Position numbers and translations under genes: made by a program. A stretch of 64,000 bases of DNA from Porticoccaceae bacterium (GTDB lineage: Bacteria; Pseudomonadota; Gammaproteobacteria; Pseudomonadales; Porticoccaceae). Under the pieces are notes generated by a model. That model did no database searches, was not told the origin of the DNA, and saw nothing but the letters and a program-made list of their open reading frames with translations. The stretch lies in the NCBI GenBank assembly GCA_029250825.1, contig JAQXEN010000050.1, positions 1-64,000 on the forward strand, in the 5' to 3' direction. Of the stretch, positions 29,650-40,581 are shown piece by piece; the stretch's first letter is position 1, and the number at the start of each line of letters is the position of its first letter.

Positions 29650-29949
29650 CTAGGTGTCGGTCTTTGAGGCTGGTTCTATTGCAGTGGGTTCTGTTGCGGT
29701 AGGTTGTGCTGAGCTTTCGCCGCGTTTGAGGGATTTTGGTGTTTCGCCAGGGATGATATTGATTGCGTGGCGACCATTCTCGCCGTGCTCCACTTCATAG
29801 GTTACGCGCTGAAAACATTTGAGCGTCTTATAGCCTTCCATAATGATATTTTGATGATGAGCAAAGAGCTCTCGTTCGCCATTGTCAGGCTCTATAAATC
29901 CAAAGCCTCGGTCATTGCTAAACCATTTAACTCTACCTGAATCTGCCAT
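29650..29949 (-). CDS. cspD: Cold-shock domain protein, CspD-like, with C-terminal tail
   Basis: 99 aa. Residues 1-about 68 form a cold-shock OB fold: VKWFSNDRGFGFIEPDNG has the RNP1 motif GFGFIE, and ELFAHHQNI the RNP2-like motif. The remaining 30 residues are a polar T/E/P-rich tail not found in E. coli CspD (74 aa). CspD in E. coli inhibits replication in stationary phase. The neighbour relation cspD-clpS-clpA, with cspD divergent from clpS, is the same as in E. coli and Pseudomonas and supports the name. Confidence 0.88.
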   Translation of the reverse strand: MADSGRVKWFSNDRGFGFIEPDNGERELFAHHQNIIMEGYKTLKCFQRVTYEVEHGENGRHAINIIPGETPKSLKRGESSAQPTATEPTAIEPASKTDT

Positions 29950-30129
29950 GCTTTATGTCTCTCCATATTGTACTTTCCCATTCCGTTGTAAAAAGACAAG
30001 ATGTTACAAGCTGCGCCCACTGTAAATAGTTGAATATCCCTGTCAAGACCGCTCATCGTTTAGCAGAATCAGCAATCTGATGTAAGATGAAAGCCGTAAC
30101 CTTTATGTAAACTAATTGGCAAAAAATGT

Positions 30130-30474
30130 ATGAGTGACGAAAAAAATATACCGTCTTGGCAACATGATGGTAATACTGTGGTCGAAACAGAAAGGCCAAA
30201 ATTAAAGAAGCCATCAATGTTCAAAGTAGTGCTATTAAACGACGATTACACACCGATGGAATTTGTCGTCGAATTACTGGAAAAGTTTTTCTCCAAGACG
30301 CGCGAAAACGCTACGCGCATCATGTTAAGTATTCATACCGACGGAAAGGGCGTCTGTGGCATCTATACTAAAGATGTGGCAGAGACAAAAGCGGGCACAG
30401 TTAATCAGTACTCGAGGGACCACCAGCACCCGCTTTTATGTGAAGTAGAACCCTGTAACGATGAAAAAGAGTAA
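30130..30474 (+). CDS. clpS: ATP-dependent Clp protease adaptor ClpS
   Basis: 114-aa N-recognin that binds proteins with N-terminal Leu, Phe, Trp or Tyr and hands them to ClpAP. The core is [20 protein letters not shown], where NDDYTPM forms the degron pocket, followed by the [28 protein letters not shown] helix-strand segment contacting ClpA. Five base pairs separate its stop from clpA, so they form an operon. Family identification is secure. Confidence 0.96.
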   Translation: MSDEKNIPSWQHDGNTVVETERPKLKKPSMFKVVLLNDDYTPMEFVVELLEKFFSKTRENATRIMLSIHTDGKGVCGIYTKDVAETKAGTVNQYSRDHQHPLLCEVEPCNDEKE

Positions 30475-30479
30475 AAACT

Positions 30480-32756
30480 ATGCTAAGTAGAGAACTGGAA
30501 GTTACCCTCAATCTGGCGTTCAAAAGTGCCAGAGACAAGCGTCATGAATTTATGACAGTCGAACATCTGTTGCTGGCATTGCTCGATGATGCCTCCGCAT
30601 CAAACGTACTCAAGGCCTGTGGAGCCGATATCAGCGTGCTGCGACAAGACCTATCAGAGTTTGTCGACTCCACCACGCCGATCATTTCTGATATTCAGCT
30701 GGAACAAGAGACTCAGCCCACACACGGCTTTCAGCGGGTATTGCAACGAGCGGTGTTCCAAGTGAACTCAGCCAATCACAGCGAGGTGGTGGGCGCCAAT
30801 GTGATTGTTGCGATCTTTAGCGAGCAGGAGAGCCAGGCTGTTTACTTCTTGCGGCTACAGAATATTGCCCGCATTGATGTGGTCAACTACATCTCACACG
30901 GCATCTCTAAATATGTCGACCAGCCGGAGAGCAATAACGAAGAGTCTGCTAGTAACTCAGAGTCCGCAACCGCGTCTGAATCACAGGAAGAGAGCCTGCT
31001 CAGCCAATTTGCTACGAACCTCAATGAACAGGCCACCCTCGGCAACACGGACCCGCTGATCGGTCGTGCCGCAGAAGTGGAGCGAGTTAGTCAGATTTTG
31101 GTAAGACGACGCAAGAACAACCCGCTTTTAGTCGGTGAATCCGGCGTTGGTAAAACCGCTATCGCCGAAGGCTTGGCGAAATTAATTGTCGAAGACGCCG
31201 TGCCAGATCCATTAAAAGGCAGTGTTGTCTATTCATTGGATATGGGCGGACTGCTGGCGGGCACCAAGTACCGTGGCGACTTTGAAAAGCGCCTCAAGGG
31301 TATTATTGCCGAGCTCGGCGAACGAGACGGATCCATTCTATTTATTGACGAGATACACACCATTATTGGCGCCGGCGCTGCCTCTGGCGGTGTTATGGAT
31401 GCTTCCAATTTACTCAAGCCACTGCTGTCATCCGGTAAATTGCGCTGCTTCGGCTCCACAACCTACCAAGAGTACCGCGGTATTTTTGAGAAGGATCAGG
31501 CCCTGTCGAGACGCTTCCAAAAGATTGATGTGGAAGAGCCTTCAGTGGATGAGACCTATCAAATTCTCAAAGGTCTGAAGTCGCGTTTTGAAGAGCACCA
31601 TGATCTCAAATTTAGTAACCCGGCGTTAAAGATCGCCGCAGAGCTGGCCGCCAAGCATATCAATGACCGTTTTCTCCCCGACAAGGCGATCGATGTTATC
31701 GATGAAGCCGGTGCCTATCAGCGCCTGCAGCCGGTGAGCAAGCGCAAGAAGACCGTTGGGGTCAGCGATATCGAACTGGTTATCTCAAAGATTGCCCGCA
31801 TCCCTGCGAAGAGTGTTTCAAGCTCGGATAAAGAGCAGCTTAGAGGTCTGGCTGAGAAATTGAAGATGGTAGTATTTGGTCAGGATCCCGCCATCGATGT
31901 TCTGTCCACTTCGATCAAAATGGCCCGCGCCGGCTTGCGTGAGGGCACTAAGCCTATCGGTAGCTTCCTGTTTGCCGGCCCCACTGGAGTCGGTAAAACC
32001 GAGGTCAGCCGCCAGTTGGCTAATATTCTTGGTATCAATCTGATGCGCTTTGATATGTCCGAATATATGGAGCGCCACACTGTGTCTCGTCTGATCGGCG
32101 CGCCTCCAGGCTATGTTGGCTATGATCAGGGCGGGTTGTTGACCGATGCGGTCACCAAACATCCCCATTCAATTGTTCTGTTGGATGAGGTTGAAAAGGC
32201 CCATCCAGATGTTTTCAACCTGCTACTGCAGGTGATGGATCACGGTACCCTGACCGACAACAATGGTCGCAAAGCGGATTTCCGCAATGTCATTATTATT
32301 ATGACTACCAATGCCGGTGCTGAGTTGATGAGTCGCTCGTCAATGGGTTTTGCTCAACAGGATCACCGCACAGACGGTATGGAAGCGATCAAAAAGATGT
32401 TTACGCCAGAGTTCCGCAACCGTCTCGACAGCATTGTGCAGTTTGCCGAGCTGTCTATGGATGTGATTGCAACGGTGGTGGACAAGTTCTTGGTGCAGCT
32501 GCAGTCCCAGTTGGACGACAAGAAAGTCTTCCTTGATATCGACAACGATTCACGTGAATGGCTTGCGGTAAATGGTTATGACGCCAAGATGGGCGCACGA
32601 CCAATGGATCGATTGCTGCAAGAGAGAATCAAGAAACCACTGGCCGAAGCGGTATTGTTTGGCAGCTTATCCGAGAAGGGCGGCACCGCATTTGTGCGGG
32701 TCGAAGAGGGTGAGTTGGTTGTACGCACAGAAGATGAGCTAGCCACCAGCGAGTAA
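30480..32756 (+). CDS. clpA: ATP-dependent Clp protease ATP-binding subunit ClpA
   Basis: AAA+ unfoldase, 758 aa as in E. coli. N domain 1-about 145, an acidic Ser/Glu linker, AAA1 with Walker [19 protein letters not shown]2 with Walker [16 protein letters not shown] and pore loop region [14 protein letters not shown] ClpP-docking loop is visible as MGF in [11 protein letters not shown], equivalent to the E. coli IGL loop. It acts with ClpP (not in the window) and ClpS. Followed by a strong terminator. Confidence 0.97.
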   Translation: MLSRELEVTLNLAFKSARDKRHEFMTVEHLLLALLDDASASNVLKACGADISVLRQDLSEFVDSTTPIISDIQLEQETQPTHGFQRVLQRAVFQVNSANHSEVVGANVIVAIFSEQESQAVYFLRLQNIARIDVVNYISHGISKYVDQPESNNEESASNSESATASESQEESLLSQFATNLNEQATLGNTDPLIGRAAEVERVSQILVRRRKNNPLLVGESGVGKTAIAEGLAKLIVEDAVPDPLKGSVVYSLDMGGLLAGTKYRGDFEKRLKGIIAELGERDGSILFIDEIHTIIGAGAASGGVMDASNLLKPLLSSGKLRCFGSTTYQEYRGIFEKDQALSRRFQKIDVEEPSVDETYQILKGLKSRFEEHHDLKFSNPALKIAAELAAKHINDRFLPDKAIDVIDEAGAYQRLQPVSKRKKTVGVSDIELVISKIARIPAKSVSSSDKEQLRGLAEKLKMVVFGQDPAIDVLSTSIKMARAGLREGTKPIGSFLFAGPTGVGKTEVSRQLANILGINLMRFDMSEYMERHTVSRLIGAPPGYVGYDQGGLLTDAVTKHPHSIVLLDEVEKAHPDVFNLLLQVMDHGTLTDNNGRKADFRNVIIIMTTNAGAELMSRSSMGFAQQDHRTDGMEAIKKMFTPEFRNRLDSIVQFAELSMDVIATVVDKFLVQLQSQLDDKKVFLDIDNDSREWLAVNGYDAKMGARPMDRLLQERIKKPLAEAVLFGSLSEKGGTAFVRVEEGELVVRTEDELATSE

Positions 32757-32771
32757 TCGGCAGGTAGCAAA

Positions 32772-32807
32772 AAACCGTCCTATGGAAGCCATGGGACGGT
32801 TTTTTTA
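32772..32807 (+). terminator. Intrinsic terminator of clpSA
   Basis: ACCGTCC-T-ATGG, loop AAG, CCAT-G-GGACGGT, then T7. Sits 15 bp beyond the clpA stop. Confidence 0.93.
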
Positions 32808-32870
32808 TGTGCCAGAATCAGTGCCAGAATCATTTCCAGAAGTAGCACCAATAGAGCAAAGGCCCTGAGC

Positions 32871-33089
32871 TTATCGCTCTCTAAAGGTAATACGACCTTT
32901 AGTTAGGTCATAGGGAGTCATCTCGACCTTGACCTTGTCACCCGTAAGAATACGAATGTAGTGCTTGCGCATCTTTCCAGAAATATGGGCAATGATTACG
33001 TGATCATTCTCCAACTTCACTCGGAAAGTCGTGTTCGGCAGAGTGTCGATGACCTCGCCTTCAAATTCTATGTGATCTTCTTTCGCCAT
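32871..33089 (-). CDS. infA: Translation initiation factor IF-1
   Basis: 72 aa S1-fold protein that binds the 30S A site. Start at ATG 33089 ([20 protein letters not shown]), the near-invariant IF-1 beginning; the frame is open upstream to 33230 but that part is not conserved. The sequence [19 protein letters not shown] and [16 protein letters not shown] are diagnostic. As in E. coli and Pseudomonas it lies between clpA and the aminoacyl-tRNA-protein transferase genes. Confidence 0.97.
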   Translation of the reverse strand: MAKEDHIEFEGEVIDTLPNTTFRVKLENDHVIIAHISGKMRKHYIRILTGDKVKVEMTPYDLTKGRITFRER

Positions 33090-33219
33090 AAGCTTAATGT
33101 AGTGCCCGTCAAATGAGAGTGTTTTAAATCCAATGCTAAATGCTACTAGAAGGGATGCCCACTTAAGCGGATCCCAAAAAGCGCGGCAAGTTTGCCTTAA
33201 ATCCGCCCGTATAGCAAAG

Positions 33220-33942
33220 TCATTCGGCAATTCGCCAACTATTTTGTCGGTACAGCTCGAGGGGGCGGTAGTTGGTCTTATATTTCATTTTGTTACAGCC
33301 GGAGATCCAGTAGCCTAAATAGAGATGTTCGAGTCCGAGACGCTGAGCTATATCGATCTCCACAAGGATCGCCAGTACCCCGAGACCGCGATCGGAGAAG
33401 TCTGGATCAAAATAGGTGTAGATCGCCGAAAGGCCATTTTCAATAATATCAATCACCGCACAACCGATCAGTTGATCCCCCAACCTAAACTCCAAAAACT
33501 GCGTGCATTCCCAGGCATTGCCTAGAAAGTCTTCGAACTGACGCCGAGAAGGCGGGTACATATCCCCGTCACTGTGGCGCTGTTCAATATAGCGCGCATA
33601 AATCGGGAAGTGCTCGCCAATATTAATGTCATCCAGTTGCTCCACCATAATATCTTGATTCTTTTTCCAGCAGCGTTTCTGGCCGCGAGTCGGCTTAAAA
33701 TCATCTACCGGCAAGCGCGCCGGAATACAGGCGTTGCAACCAGAACATTTTGGCGCGTAGAGAAAGGCGCCGCTGCGGCGGAAGCCAAGCTTGGTCATGC
33801 GAGAATAAAGGGCAACATCAATGGCCATCTCGGGATCGACAAATGCAGTGGTTGACTGGCGGTCAGGCAGGTAGCTGCAGTCATGGGCTTCGGTCAAGCA
33901 GAGTCTGATCAGGCCGATGTCTGGCGATATATCCCGAGTCAT
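33220..33942 (-). CDS. bpt: Aspartate/glutamate leucyltransferase (arginyltransferase family)
   Basis: 240 aa homologue of eukaryotic ATE1. Bacterial Bpt transfers leucine from Leu-tRNA to proteins with N-terminal Asp or Glu, creating a ClpS degron. The N-terminal cysteines in HDCSYLP and [21 protein letters not shown] are conserved in the family. Later segments include [19 protein letters not shown] and the catalytic-fold [45 protein letters not shown]. With aat, clpS and clpA it completes the N-degron cascade in a 5-kb block. Confidence 0.93.
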   Translation of the reverse strand: MTRDISPDIGLIRLCLTEAHDCSYLPDRQSTTAFVDPEMAIDVALYSRMTKLGFRRSGAFLYAPKCSGCNACIPARLPVDDFKPTRGQKRCWKKNQDIMVEQLDDINIGEHFPIYARYIEQRHSDGDMYPPSRRQFEDFLGNAWECTQFLEFRLGDQLIGCAVIDIIENGLSAIYTYFDPDFSDRGLGVLAILVEIDIAQRLGLEHLYLGYWISGCNKMKYKTNYRPLELYRQNSWRIAE

Positions 33943-34063
33943 TTACAGCGGCCTTTGAGTGGATGTTGATGGGTAGATATGGATAAGCGAACCAACTGTT
34001 CGGCAATAGGCACAAGAGTAGTTCAGTGGCCTCAGATACTCAATGGGATTTTTAGCCGCCGGA

Positions 34064-34783
34064 TCACCACTCATAGTGCAATCTGCTGGACTCCTCACCG
34101 ACCCCGGGGGATGGCCACTTTAAAGGGTGCTGGCGACACTGCTCCAGCTCAGCGAGAAAAGCGCTGCGCTCAACGCTCACTGCACCCAAGCTCACTAGAT
34201 GAGGGTTGACCAGTTGGCAATCGATAAGCTGAAGGCCGCTTTCTAGCCCCCAGCGACAGAGGTGGGCCATAGCAATTTTCGAGGCACTGGCGCGGCGACT
34301 AAACATCGACTCGCCGCAAAAAAGACTGCCAACCGCAACACCATAGAGACCGCCGATTAACTCCCTGTCGTGCCAGACCTCTATTGAATGCGCCTGACCC
34401 TGAGAATGCAATTGCCTATAAGCGGCTATCATTTCATCTGTAATCCAGGTGCCGCCATCATCTTCACGTGGCTCACTGCAAGCCTGAATCACATCGCCAA
34501 AGGACTGGTTGAGGCTGACCTGATACTGGTTGCGGCGCAGGGTTTTGCGCAGACTTTTAGAGCAGTGCAATTCTGCGGGCGGCAGCACACAGCGCGTGGC
34601 AGGACTCCACCACAGAATAGGGTCATCGTCTTGATACCAGGGGAATATGCCTGAGCGGTAAGCGCTCAGGAGGGTTTCTGGCTGCAGGTTGCCACCGACG
34701 GCCAGAAGGCCGTCAGGCTCCGCTAGTGCGCCCCGAGGGTCGGGAAAGCGCGGTTTGTCGTCATCTAGCAGCGGTATCTGCAC
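34064..34783 (-). CDS. aat: Leucyl/phenylalanyl-tRNA--protein transferase
   Basis: 239 aa. Adds Leu or Phe to N-terminal Lys, Arg or Met, marking proteins for ClpS/ClpAP. Family hallmarks are PDPRGALAEPDGLLAVGGNL, RSGIFPWYQDDDPILWWSPATRCVL, GTWITDEMIAAYRQLHSQGQAHSIEVW, and GGLYGVAVGSLFCGESMFSR. Length and order agree with E. coli Aat (234 aa). Positioned between bpt and trxB on the minus strand. Confidence 0.97.
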   Translation of the reverse strand: MQIPLLDDDKPRFPDPRGALAEPDGLLAVGGNLQPETLLSAYRSGIFPWYQDDDPILWWSPATRCVLPPAELHCSKSLRKTLRRNQYQVSLNQSFGDVIQACSEPREDDGGTWITDEMIAAYRQLHSQGQAHSIEVWHDRELIGGLYGVAVGSLFCGESMFSRRASASKIAMAHLCRWGLESGLQLIDCQLVNPHLVSLGAVSVERSAFLAELEQCRQHPLKWPSPGVGEESSRLHYEW

Positions 34784-34870
34784 AGACAGACTCCAGAGTG
34801 GCTCTTTCTTTAAAGTAGCCCGTTTAAACTAGCTGTTTTAAAAGCAGCTACTGAGACTTAGGGCAGCTAT

Positions 34871-36133
<1,263 letters not shown>

Positions 36134-38503
36134 TTGAGCACAGATAAGCGAAAGCCGCGCAAGCCCGCAGCAGTTGAACCCAGCTATAACGAAACCCGCG
36201 GCAAGCGATTACTCGCCGAGGGCGCGTTAATCGGCTGGATCGCTCTCTGCTCCATACTGCTTCTGGCCCTGCTCAGTTACTCCGCTGATGACCCAGGCTG
36301 GTCACACACCGGAACCCGCGGCGACCTCAACAATGCCGTAGGTCTTGCCGGCGCTTGGATTGCCGACATCTTCTTTGCCCTGTTTGGGGTTATGGCCTAT
36401 CTGTTCCCAGCGCTGCTTGCAGTGCGGGCGATACAGATATTGCGCACCTATATCCTCCGTGAGGCTGACGCCTTCGACTCAGTGACGTTTACCCTGCGTG
36501 TGATCGGTTTTATTCTGGTGATGATCAGCGCCACCTCGCTAGCCAATATTCAATATGCCGAAGTCCACAACAGCTATCCCTTTGGTGTAGGCGGCATACT
36601 GGGCAATAAAATTGGTGAAGCGACAATGGCGGTGTTTAGCTATGTTGGCAGCACCTTAATTCTGCTGTCGCTATTCCTTTTTGGACTCACTGTGTTTGTC
36701 GATATCTCATGGATCGCCCTGATTGATCGACTGGGTCTCGGGGCAATCGATCTCTATGATCGCGCACGGAGCAAATTGGCCGCAATGAAACTGGCTCGTG
36801 CGGAGAAAGCCAAATCTCGAGAAGCGGTGCTCCAGCGACAGGCCAAAGTTGAAGTTGAAACAAAATTGCAAAAGCTGCGCACGCCGCCGACCATTCAGGC
36901 TCCCAAAGCCAAACCGGTGGTCAGCAAACGCATTGAGCGTGAAAAGCAGCAGACCCTATTTGGGGATGCTGAGGTGGTTGGCTCTCTGCCGCCGATCAAT
37001 CTACTTGATCTAGCTGATAACAACACTAATAGCGGTTACTCGGCAGAATCCCTCGAGCACCTTTCACGCCTGTTAGAGCACAAACTGCTCGACTTTGGCA
37101 TCAAAGCCGACGTGGTAGAAGTGCTGCCGGGGCCAGTAGTCACTCGTTTTGAAATCCAGCCCGCCGCTGGCATCAAGGTTAGCCGTATCAGTGGATTAGC
37201 CAAAGATTTGGCCCGTTCAATGGCCGTTATCAGTGTCCGCGTTGTCGAAGTGATACCCGGCAAGTCTGTCGTTGGCATTGAAATCCCCAATGAAAAGCGC
37301 GAGATGGTGCGCCTCAGTGAAGTGCTCTCATCTGAAGCCTATGATCGCTCCAGCTCCCCAGTAACCTTGGCACTGGGACATGATATTGCCGGTATACCTA
37401 TTGTCGCCGATCTCGGCCGCATGCCCCACCTGCTGGTGGCGGGAACTACCGGTTCAGGTAAATCGGTTGGCATCAACACCATGCTGCTAAGCCTGTTGTT
37501 TAAAGCCTCCCCAGAAGACGTTAAGTTAATCCTAATCGATCCCAAGATGCTTGAGCTATCGGTTTACGATGGCATTCCGCATCTGCTGACCCCGGTTATC
37601 ACCGATATGAAAGATGCCGCCAGCGGTCTGCGCTGGTGTGTTGGGGAAATGGAGCGCCGTTACAAACTGATGGCCGCCTTGGGTGTGCGTAATCTAGCGG
37701 GTTACAATCGCAAAATTGAAGATGCCATTAAAGCCGGTGAGCCAATTGTTGATCCCCTGTGGACCTTTAATCCAGATGAAATGGGTTGGGATGCCACTCA
37801 GGAAGCGCCGGAAGCACCAACTCTGGAAACACTGCCCTACATAGTCGTGGTGATCGATGAATTCGCCGATATGATGATGATTGTTGGCAAAAAGGTAGAA
37901 CAGTTGATTGCTCGAATCGCTCAGAAAGCACGTGCCGCCGGTATTCATTTGATACTCGCCACCCAGCGCCCCTCAGTGGACGTTATTACCGGTCTGATCA
38001 AAGCCAATGTTCCCACGCGGATCGCTTTCCAAGTGTCATCAAAAATTGACTCTCGCACGATTCTCGATCAAGGCGGAGCAGAGCAGCTGCTGGGCAATGG
38101 CGATATGCTTTATTTACCTCCGGGTACTAGCGTGCCAGAGCGTATTCACGGCTGTTTCGTTGACGATCATGAAGTCCATAAAGTGGTTGCCGACTGGAAA
38201 CGTCGCGGTGAACCCAACTATTTGTCCGAGATCACCGATGAAGCTGCGGTCTCAACTATTGCAGTGCCTGGCTACAGCGGAGGAGAGGAGGGCGAAGAGG
38301 ATCCAGAATCAGATCCACTTTATGACGAAGCCGTTGCCTTTGTACTGGAGAGCCGCAAAGCCTCAATTTCATCGGTACAGCGTAAGCTAAGAGTGGGTTA
38401 TAACCGTGCTGCGCGCTTGATCGAGCAGATGGAAGTAGCTGGTGTGGTGAGCCCCATGAGCAGCAATGGTAGTAGAGATATTCTATCGCCAGGTGGGCGT
38501 TGA
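36134..38503 (+). CDS. ftsK: DNA translocase FtsK
   Basis: Couples cell division to chromosome segregation. 789 aa. N-terminal membrane domain with about four TM segments ([19 protein letters not shown] first) to residue 200, a K/R-rich linker, and the motor domain with Walker [13 protein letters not shown] and Walker [12 protein letters not shown]. The C-terminal gamma winged helix ([20 protein letters not shown]... [12 protein letters not shown]) reads KOPS. The linker is short compared with E. coli (1329 aa), like Pseudomonas FtsK (811 aa). The start is a TTG at 36134 with AGGGA 8 nt upstream. Confidence 0.97.
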   Translation: MSTDKRKPRKPAAVEPSYNETRGKRLLAEGALIGWIALCSILLLALLSYSADDPGWSHTGTRGDLNNAVGLAGAWIADIFFALFGVMAYLFPALLAVRAIQILRTYILREADAFDSVTFTLRVIGFILVMISATSLANIQYAEVHNSYPFGVGGILGNKIGEATMAVFSYVGSTLILLSLFLFGLTVFVDISWIALIDRLGLGAIDLYDRARSKLAAMKLARAEKAKSREAVLQRQAKVEVETKLQKLRTPPTIQAPKAKPVVSKRIEREKQQTLFGDAEVVGSLPPINLLDLADNNTNSGYSAESLEHLSRLLEHKLLDFGIKADVVEVLPGPVVTRFEIQPAAGIKVSRISGLAKDLARSMAVISVRVVEVIPGKSVVGIEIPNEKREMVRLSEVLSSEAYDRSSSPVTLALGHDIAGIPIVADLGRMPHLLVAGTTGSGKSVGINTMLLSLLFKASPEDVKLILIDPKMLELSVYDGIPHLLTPVITDMKDAASGLRWCVGEMERRYKLMAALGVRNLAGYNRKIEDAIKAGEPIVDPLWTFNPDEMGWDATQEAPEAPTLETLPYIVVVIDEFADMMMIVGKKVEQLIARIAQKARAAGIHLILATQRPSVDVITGLIKANVPTRIAFQVSSKIDSRTILDQGGAEQLLGNGDMLYLPPGTSVPERIHGCFVDDHEVHKVVADWKRRGEPNYLSEITDEAAVSTIAVPGYSGGEEGEEDPESDPLYDEAVAFVLESRKASISSVQRKLRVGYNRAARLIEQMEVAGVVSPMSSNGSRDILSPGGR

Positions 38504-38657
38504 TAGAAGTGCTGATATAGGCACTGATAAGATTTTAAAAAGGACAAACGGAATAATAGACAGATCAATATCCAGAGTGACCAGCCAAACCCACAGGCAA
38601 ATAGAGTCATAGAGATTACATTTACTCAATAGTGAAACCCAATATGCCTTAGATACT

Positions 38658-39038
38658 ATGGCTACCTGGCATCAGGTGGCGAAAGAGAGGCATGTAGAGG
38701 GACTATATAACCTGCTTGATAATAACGCCGTATTCCATTCACCGGTGGTTCATACCCCTCCAATTGGCAAGTGTATTACCGGCAAATACCTCAGTGCGGC
38801 CTTTAAGGTCTTTTTTAATGATAGCTTTACCTATATGCATGAGGTACGTGGAGAGGGTAATGCCGTTTTGGAGTTTGAGGTCGAGATTCAGGGCGTTCGA
38901 GTCAATGGCGTGGATATGATTTCTTGGACCGCAGCAGACTTGATAACTGAATTTAAACTTATGGTTCGTCCGCTTAAGGCGGTCAATATTATCCATCAGG
39001 GTATGGGTACTATGCTTGAAGTCCACCAGAAGAGCTAA
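38658..39038 (+). CDS. SnoaL-like / NTF2-superfamily small protein
   Basis: 126 aa, cytoplasmic. The pattern NLLDNNAVFHSPVVHTPPIGKCITGKY, then an FxxEVEIQGVRVNGVDMISW strand and AADLITEFKLMVRPLKAVN, is that of the SnoaL/ketosteroid-isomerase-like fold. Such proteins bind small hydrophobic ligands or are catalytically diverse; no function can be named. No obvious Shine-Dalgarno precedes the ATG at 38658. First of four genes between ftsK and lolA that are not part of the conserved block. Confidence 0.75.
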   Translation: MATWHQVAKERHVEGLYNLLDNNAVFHSPVVHTPPIGKCITGKYLSAAFKVFFNDSFTYMHEVRGEGNAVLEFEVEIQGVRVNGVDMISWTAADLITEFKLMVRPLKAVNIIHQGMGTMLEVHQKS

Positions 39039-39282
39039 TTGGTCGACACCCAAGTGGTTCATATCAAACAAAGAAGCCAGTTGAAAGGGTTTATATCTGA
39101 GGCACTTTATTTCCCCTTGCACCTCTAGGAGGCTGGTCTATACTTTTTGGAAACTTGATATTTGGCCCCTTTAATCTGCTCGCGGCTTATTGAGAATCAA
39201 CAGTAAAACGGATTTTTTGTGCTCACTGATTCTTAAGCATTTTTAGCCTAGTATTTAAAACCATTACCATAGGGATATTGTA

Positions 39283-39840
39283 ATGCTTAGGTCTATCGTT
39301 ACTAAAATCACAGTCGTCTCTGCTCTGACTAGCTTATCGCTCGCCTGCTATGGCGATACTTACGCCACTGCTGGCTTTGGCTTTCACGAGCATGAAGAGT
39401 TAGTAGCTACGACCCCATCACAAATGTTGGAATCATCTTTAACTTCTGTCTTCGCCCGTGCCGGCAAACACTACACTCAGCATTTATCAGCCGAGGTCCG
39501 TCTTGGGATAGGGCTTGGTGACGATGTGTTTGAGCTGGATGGTGTAAATACCGGTCTCAAGCTTTCAATTCGTGAATTTTATGGTGTCTATGTGCGCGGT
39601 GGTGTTCAGCTAACTGAAAAACTGTTCCCCTATGTGGTTGTCGGTTACACCCAGGCAACCTTTGAGCTGGGTGATGATTCTTTTAGTGTCCATGAAGATT
39701 TTGGTGGGCTGTCCTATGGCGTTGGCGGAGATATTGTCATCAAACAGAGTCTATCGACCAATATTGAGTACATGCATTATTTTGATACTGTTGGTGTTGA
39801 GTTGACCGGTTTTTCAGTGGGGCTAACTAAGTCGTTTTAA
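39283..39840 (+). CDS. Outer-membrane beta-barrel protein (OmpA/OmpW-like small porin fold)
   Basis: 185 aa with a signal peptide (about 1-24, ending CYGD). The mature part alternates hydrophobic and polar residues in strands such as YVRGGVQL, YVVVGYTQATFEL and SYGVGGDIVI, and ends GFSVGLTKSF with the terminal phenylalanine recognised by the BAM complex. That supports an eight-strand barrel. The exact family is not recognisable. AGGGA ribosome binding site before the ATG. Function unknown; adjacent to two other envelope genes. Confidence 0.78.
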   Translation: MLRSIVTKITVVSALTSLSLACYGDTYATAGFGFHEHEELVATTPSQMLESSLTSVFARAGKHYTQHLSAEVRLGIGLGDDVFELDGVNTGLKLSIREFYGVYVRGGVQLTEKLFPYVVVGYTQATFELGDDSFSVHEDFGGLSYGVGGDIVIKQSLSTNIEYMHYFDTVGVELTGFSVGLTKSF

Positions 39841-39980
39841 TGACGTAGTCAATTTAGATAAAGGCACGCATTTAAAATGATAAAAGTTGGTAGTAGAACA
39901 ATCTCTAGGAGACTTCGCAGGTTAAGCAGCAATTTAGCTTACTTATATTCGAAACTTTAATTTTAAAGGATTAACAACAA

Positions 39981-40499
39981 ATGAGAATCAATCAATATTC
40001 TTGCATTGCACTTACTCTGTTTGCCTGCATCTCAACTCCTGCATTTGCCGAGATGGGTAATAAGGCTGCTGGCTCTGGCCCCAACCCATTTGTCGACTGT
40101 GGCATTGGTGCGTCTTTGTTTCCAAATACTCATTGGGCTGCAGTTACGTCCAACGTCATCTGGGATGTGGGTTCGACTGCTTTGACATCGGCTACCGCCA
40201 GCCCTGAAACTTGTCAGGGCGCTAAAGTTGAAGCGGCAATGTTTATCAAAGAAACTTACCCTAATCTCATCGAGGAAACTGCGGCTGGTCAAGGTGAGCA
40301 TCTGTCAGCAGTAATGCAGATTTTGGGCTGCTCTGCAGACTCATATGCAGCCATTGTCGATTCAGTTCGCGCAGAGATGGGCCTTAAGGTTAGCTCTGAT
40401 GGCTACTCCTCTATGGATCAGCTGCAAAAGTCAGCGGACTTCTATGCTGTTATTAACTCCGTTATTGAAAAAACTCATTCCGATAGCTGTGCCGCATAA
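39981..40499 (+). CDS. DUF3015 family exported protein
   Basis: 172 aa with a signal peptide (about 1-23, cleaved after AFA). The mature start GSGPNPFVDCGIGASLFPNTHWAAVTSNVIWDVGSTALTSATASPETC is characteristic of DUF3015, a periplasmic family of unknown role. Five cysteines in the mature chain (two before residue 80, others at ILGCSAD and DSCAA) may form disulfides. AAGGA precedes the ATG. It is followed by a strong terminator and then the DUF4105 gene, a neighbour pair I recall from other gammaproteobacteria. Confidence 0.85.
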   Translation: MRINQYSCIALTLFACISTPAFAEMGNKAAGSGPNPFVDCGIGASLFPNTHWAAVTSNVIWDVGSTALTSATASPETCQGAKVEAAMFIKETYPNLIEETAAGQGEHLSAVMQILGCSADSYAAIVDSVRAEMGLKVSSDGYSSMDQLQKSADFYAVINSVIEKTHSDSCAA

Positions 40500-40522
40500 A
40501 CGCTACTTTTGAGTCAATAAGA

Positions 40523-40556
40523 AATCACTGCCGGCTGTTGCTGGCAGTGATTTTTT
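40523..40556 (+). terminator. Intrinsic terminator after the DUF3015 gene
   Basis: AATCACTGCC, ten-base loop, GGCAGTGATT with T8 overlapping the stem end. It separates the DUF3015 gene from the DUF4105 gene 26 bp later. Confidence 0.92.
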
Positions 40557-40581
40557 CTTTTTGGGTTACAGGTATTTTTAG

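Noticed and set aside
32808-32870. tRNA-Ser between clpA and infA as in E. coli (serW)
   Set aside because: The gap is only about 63 bp after the terminator and has no tRNA-like sequence.
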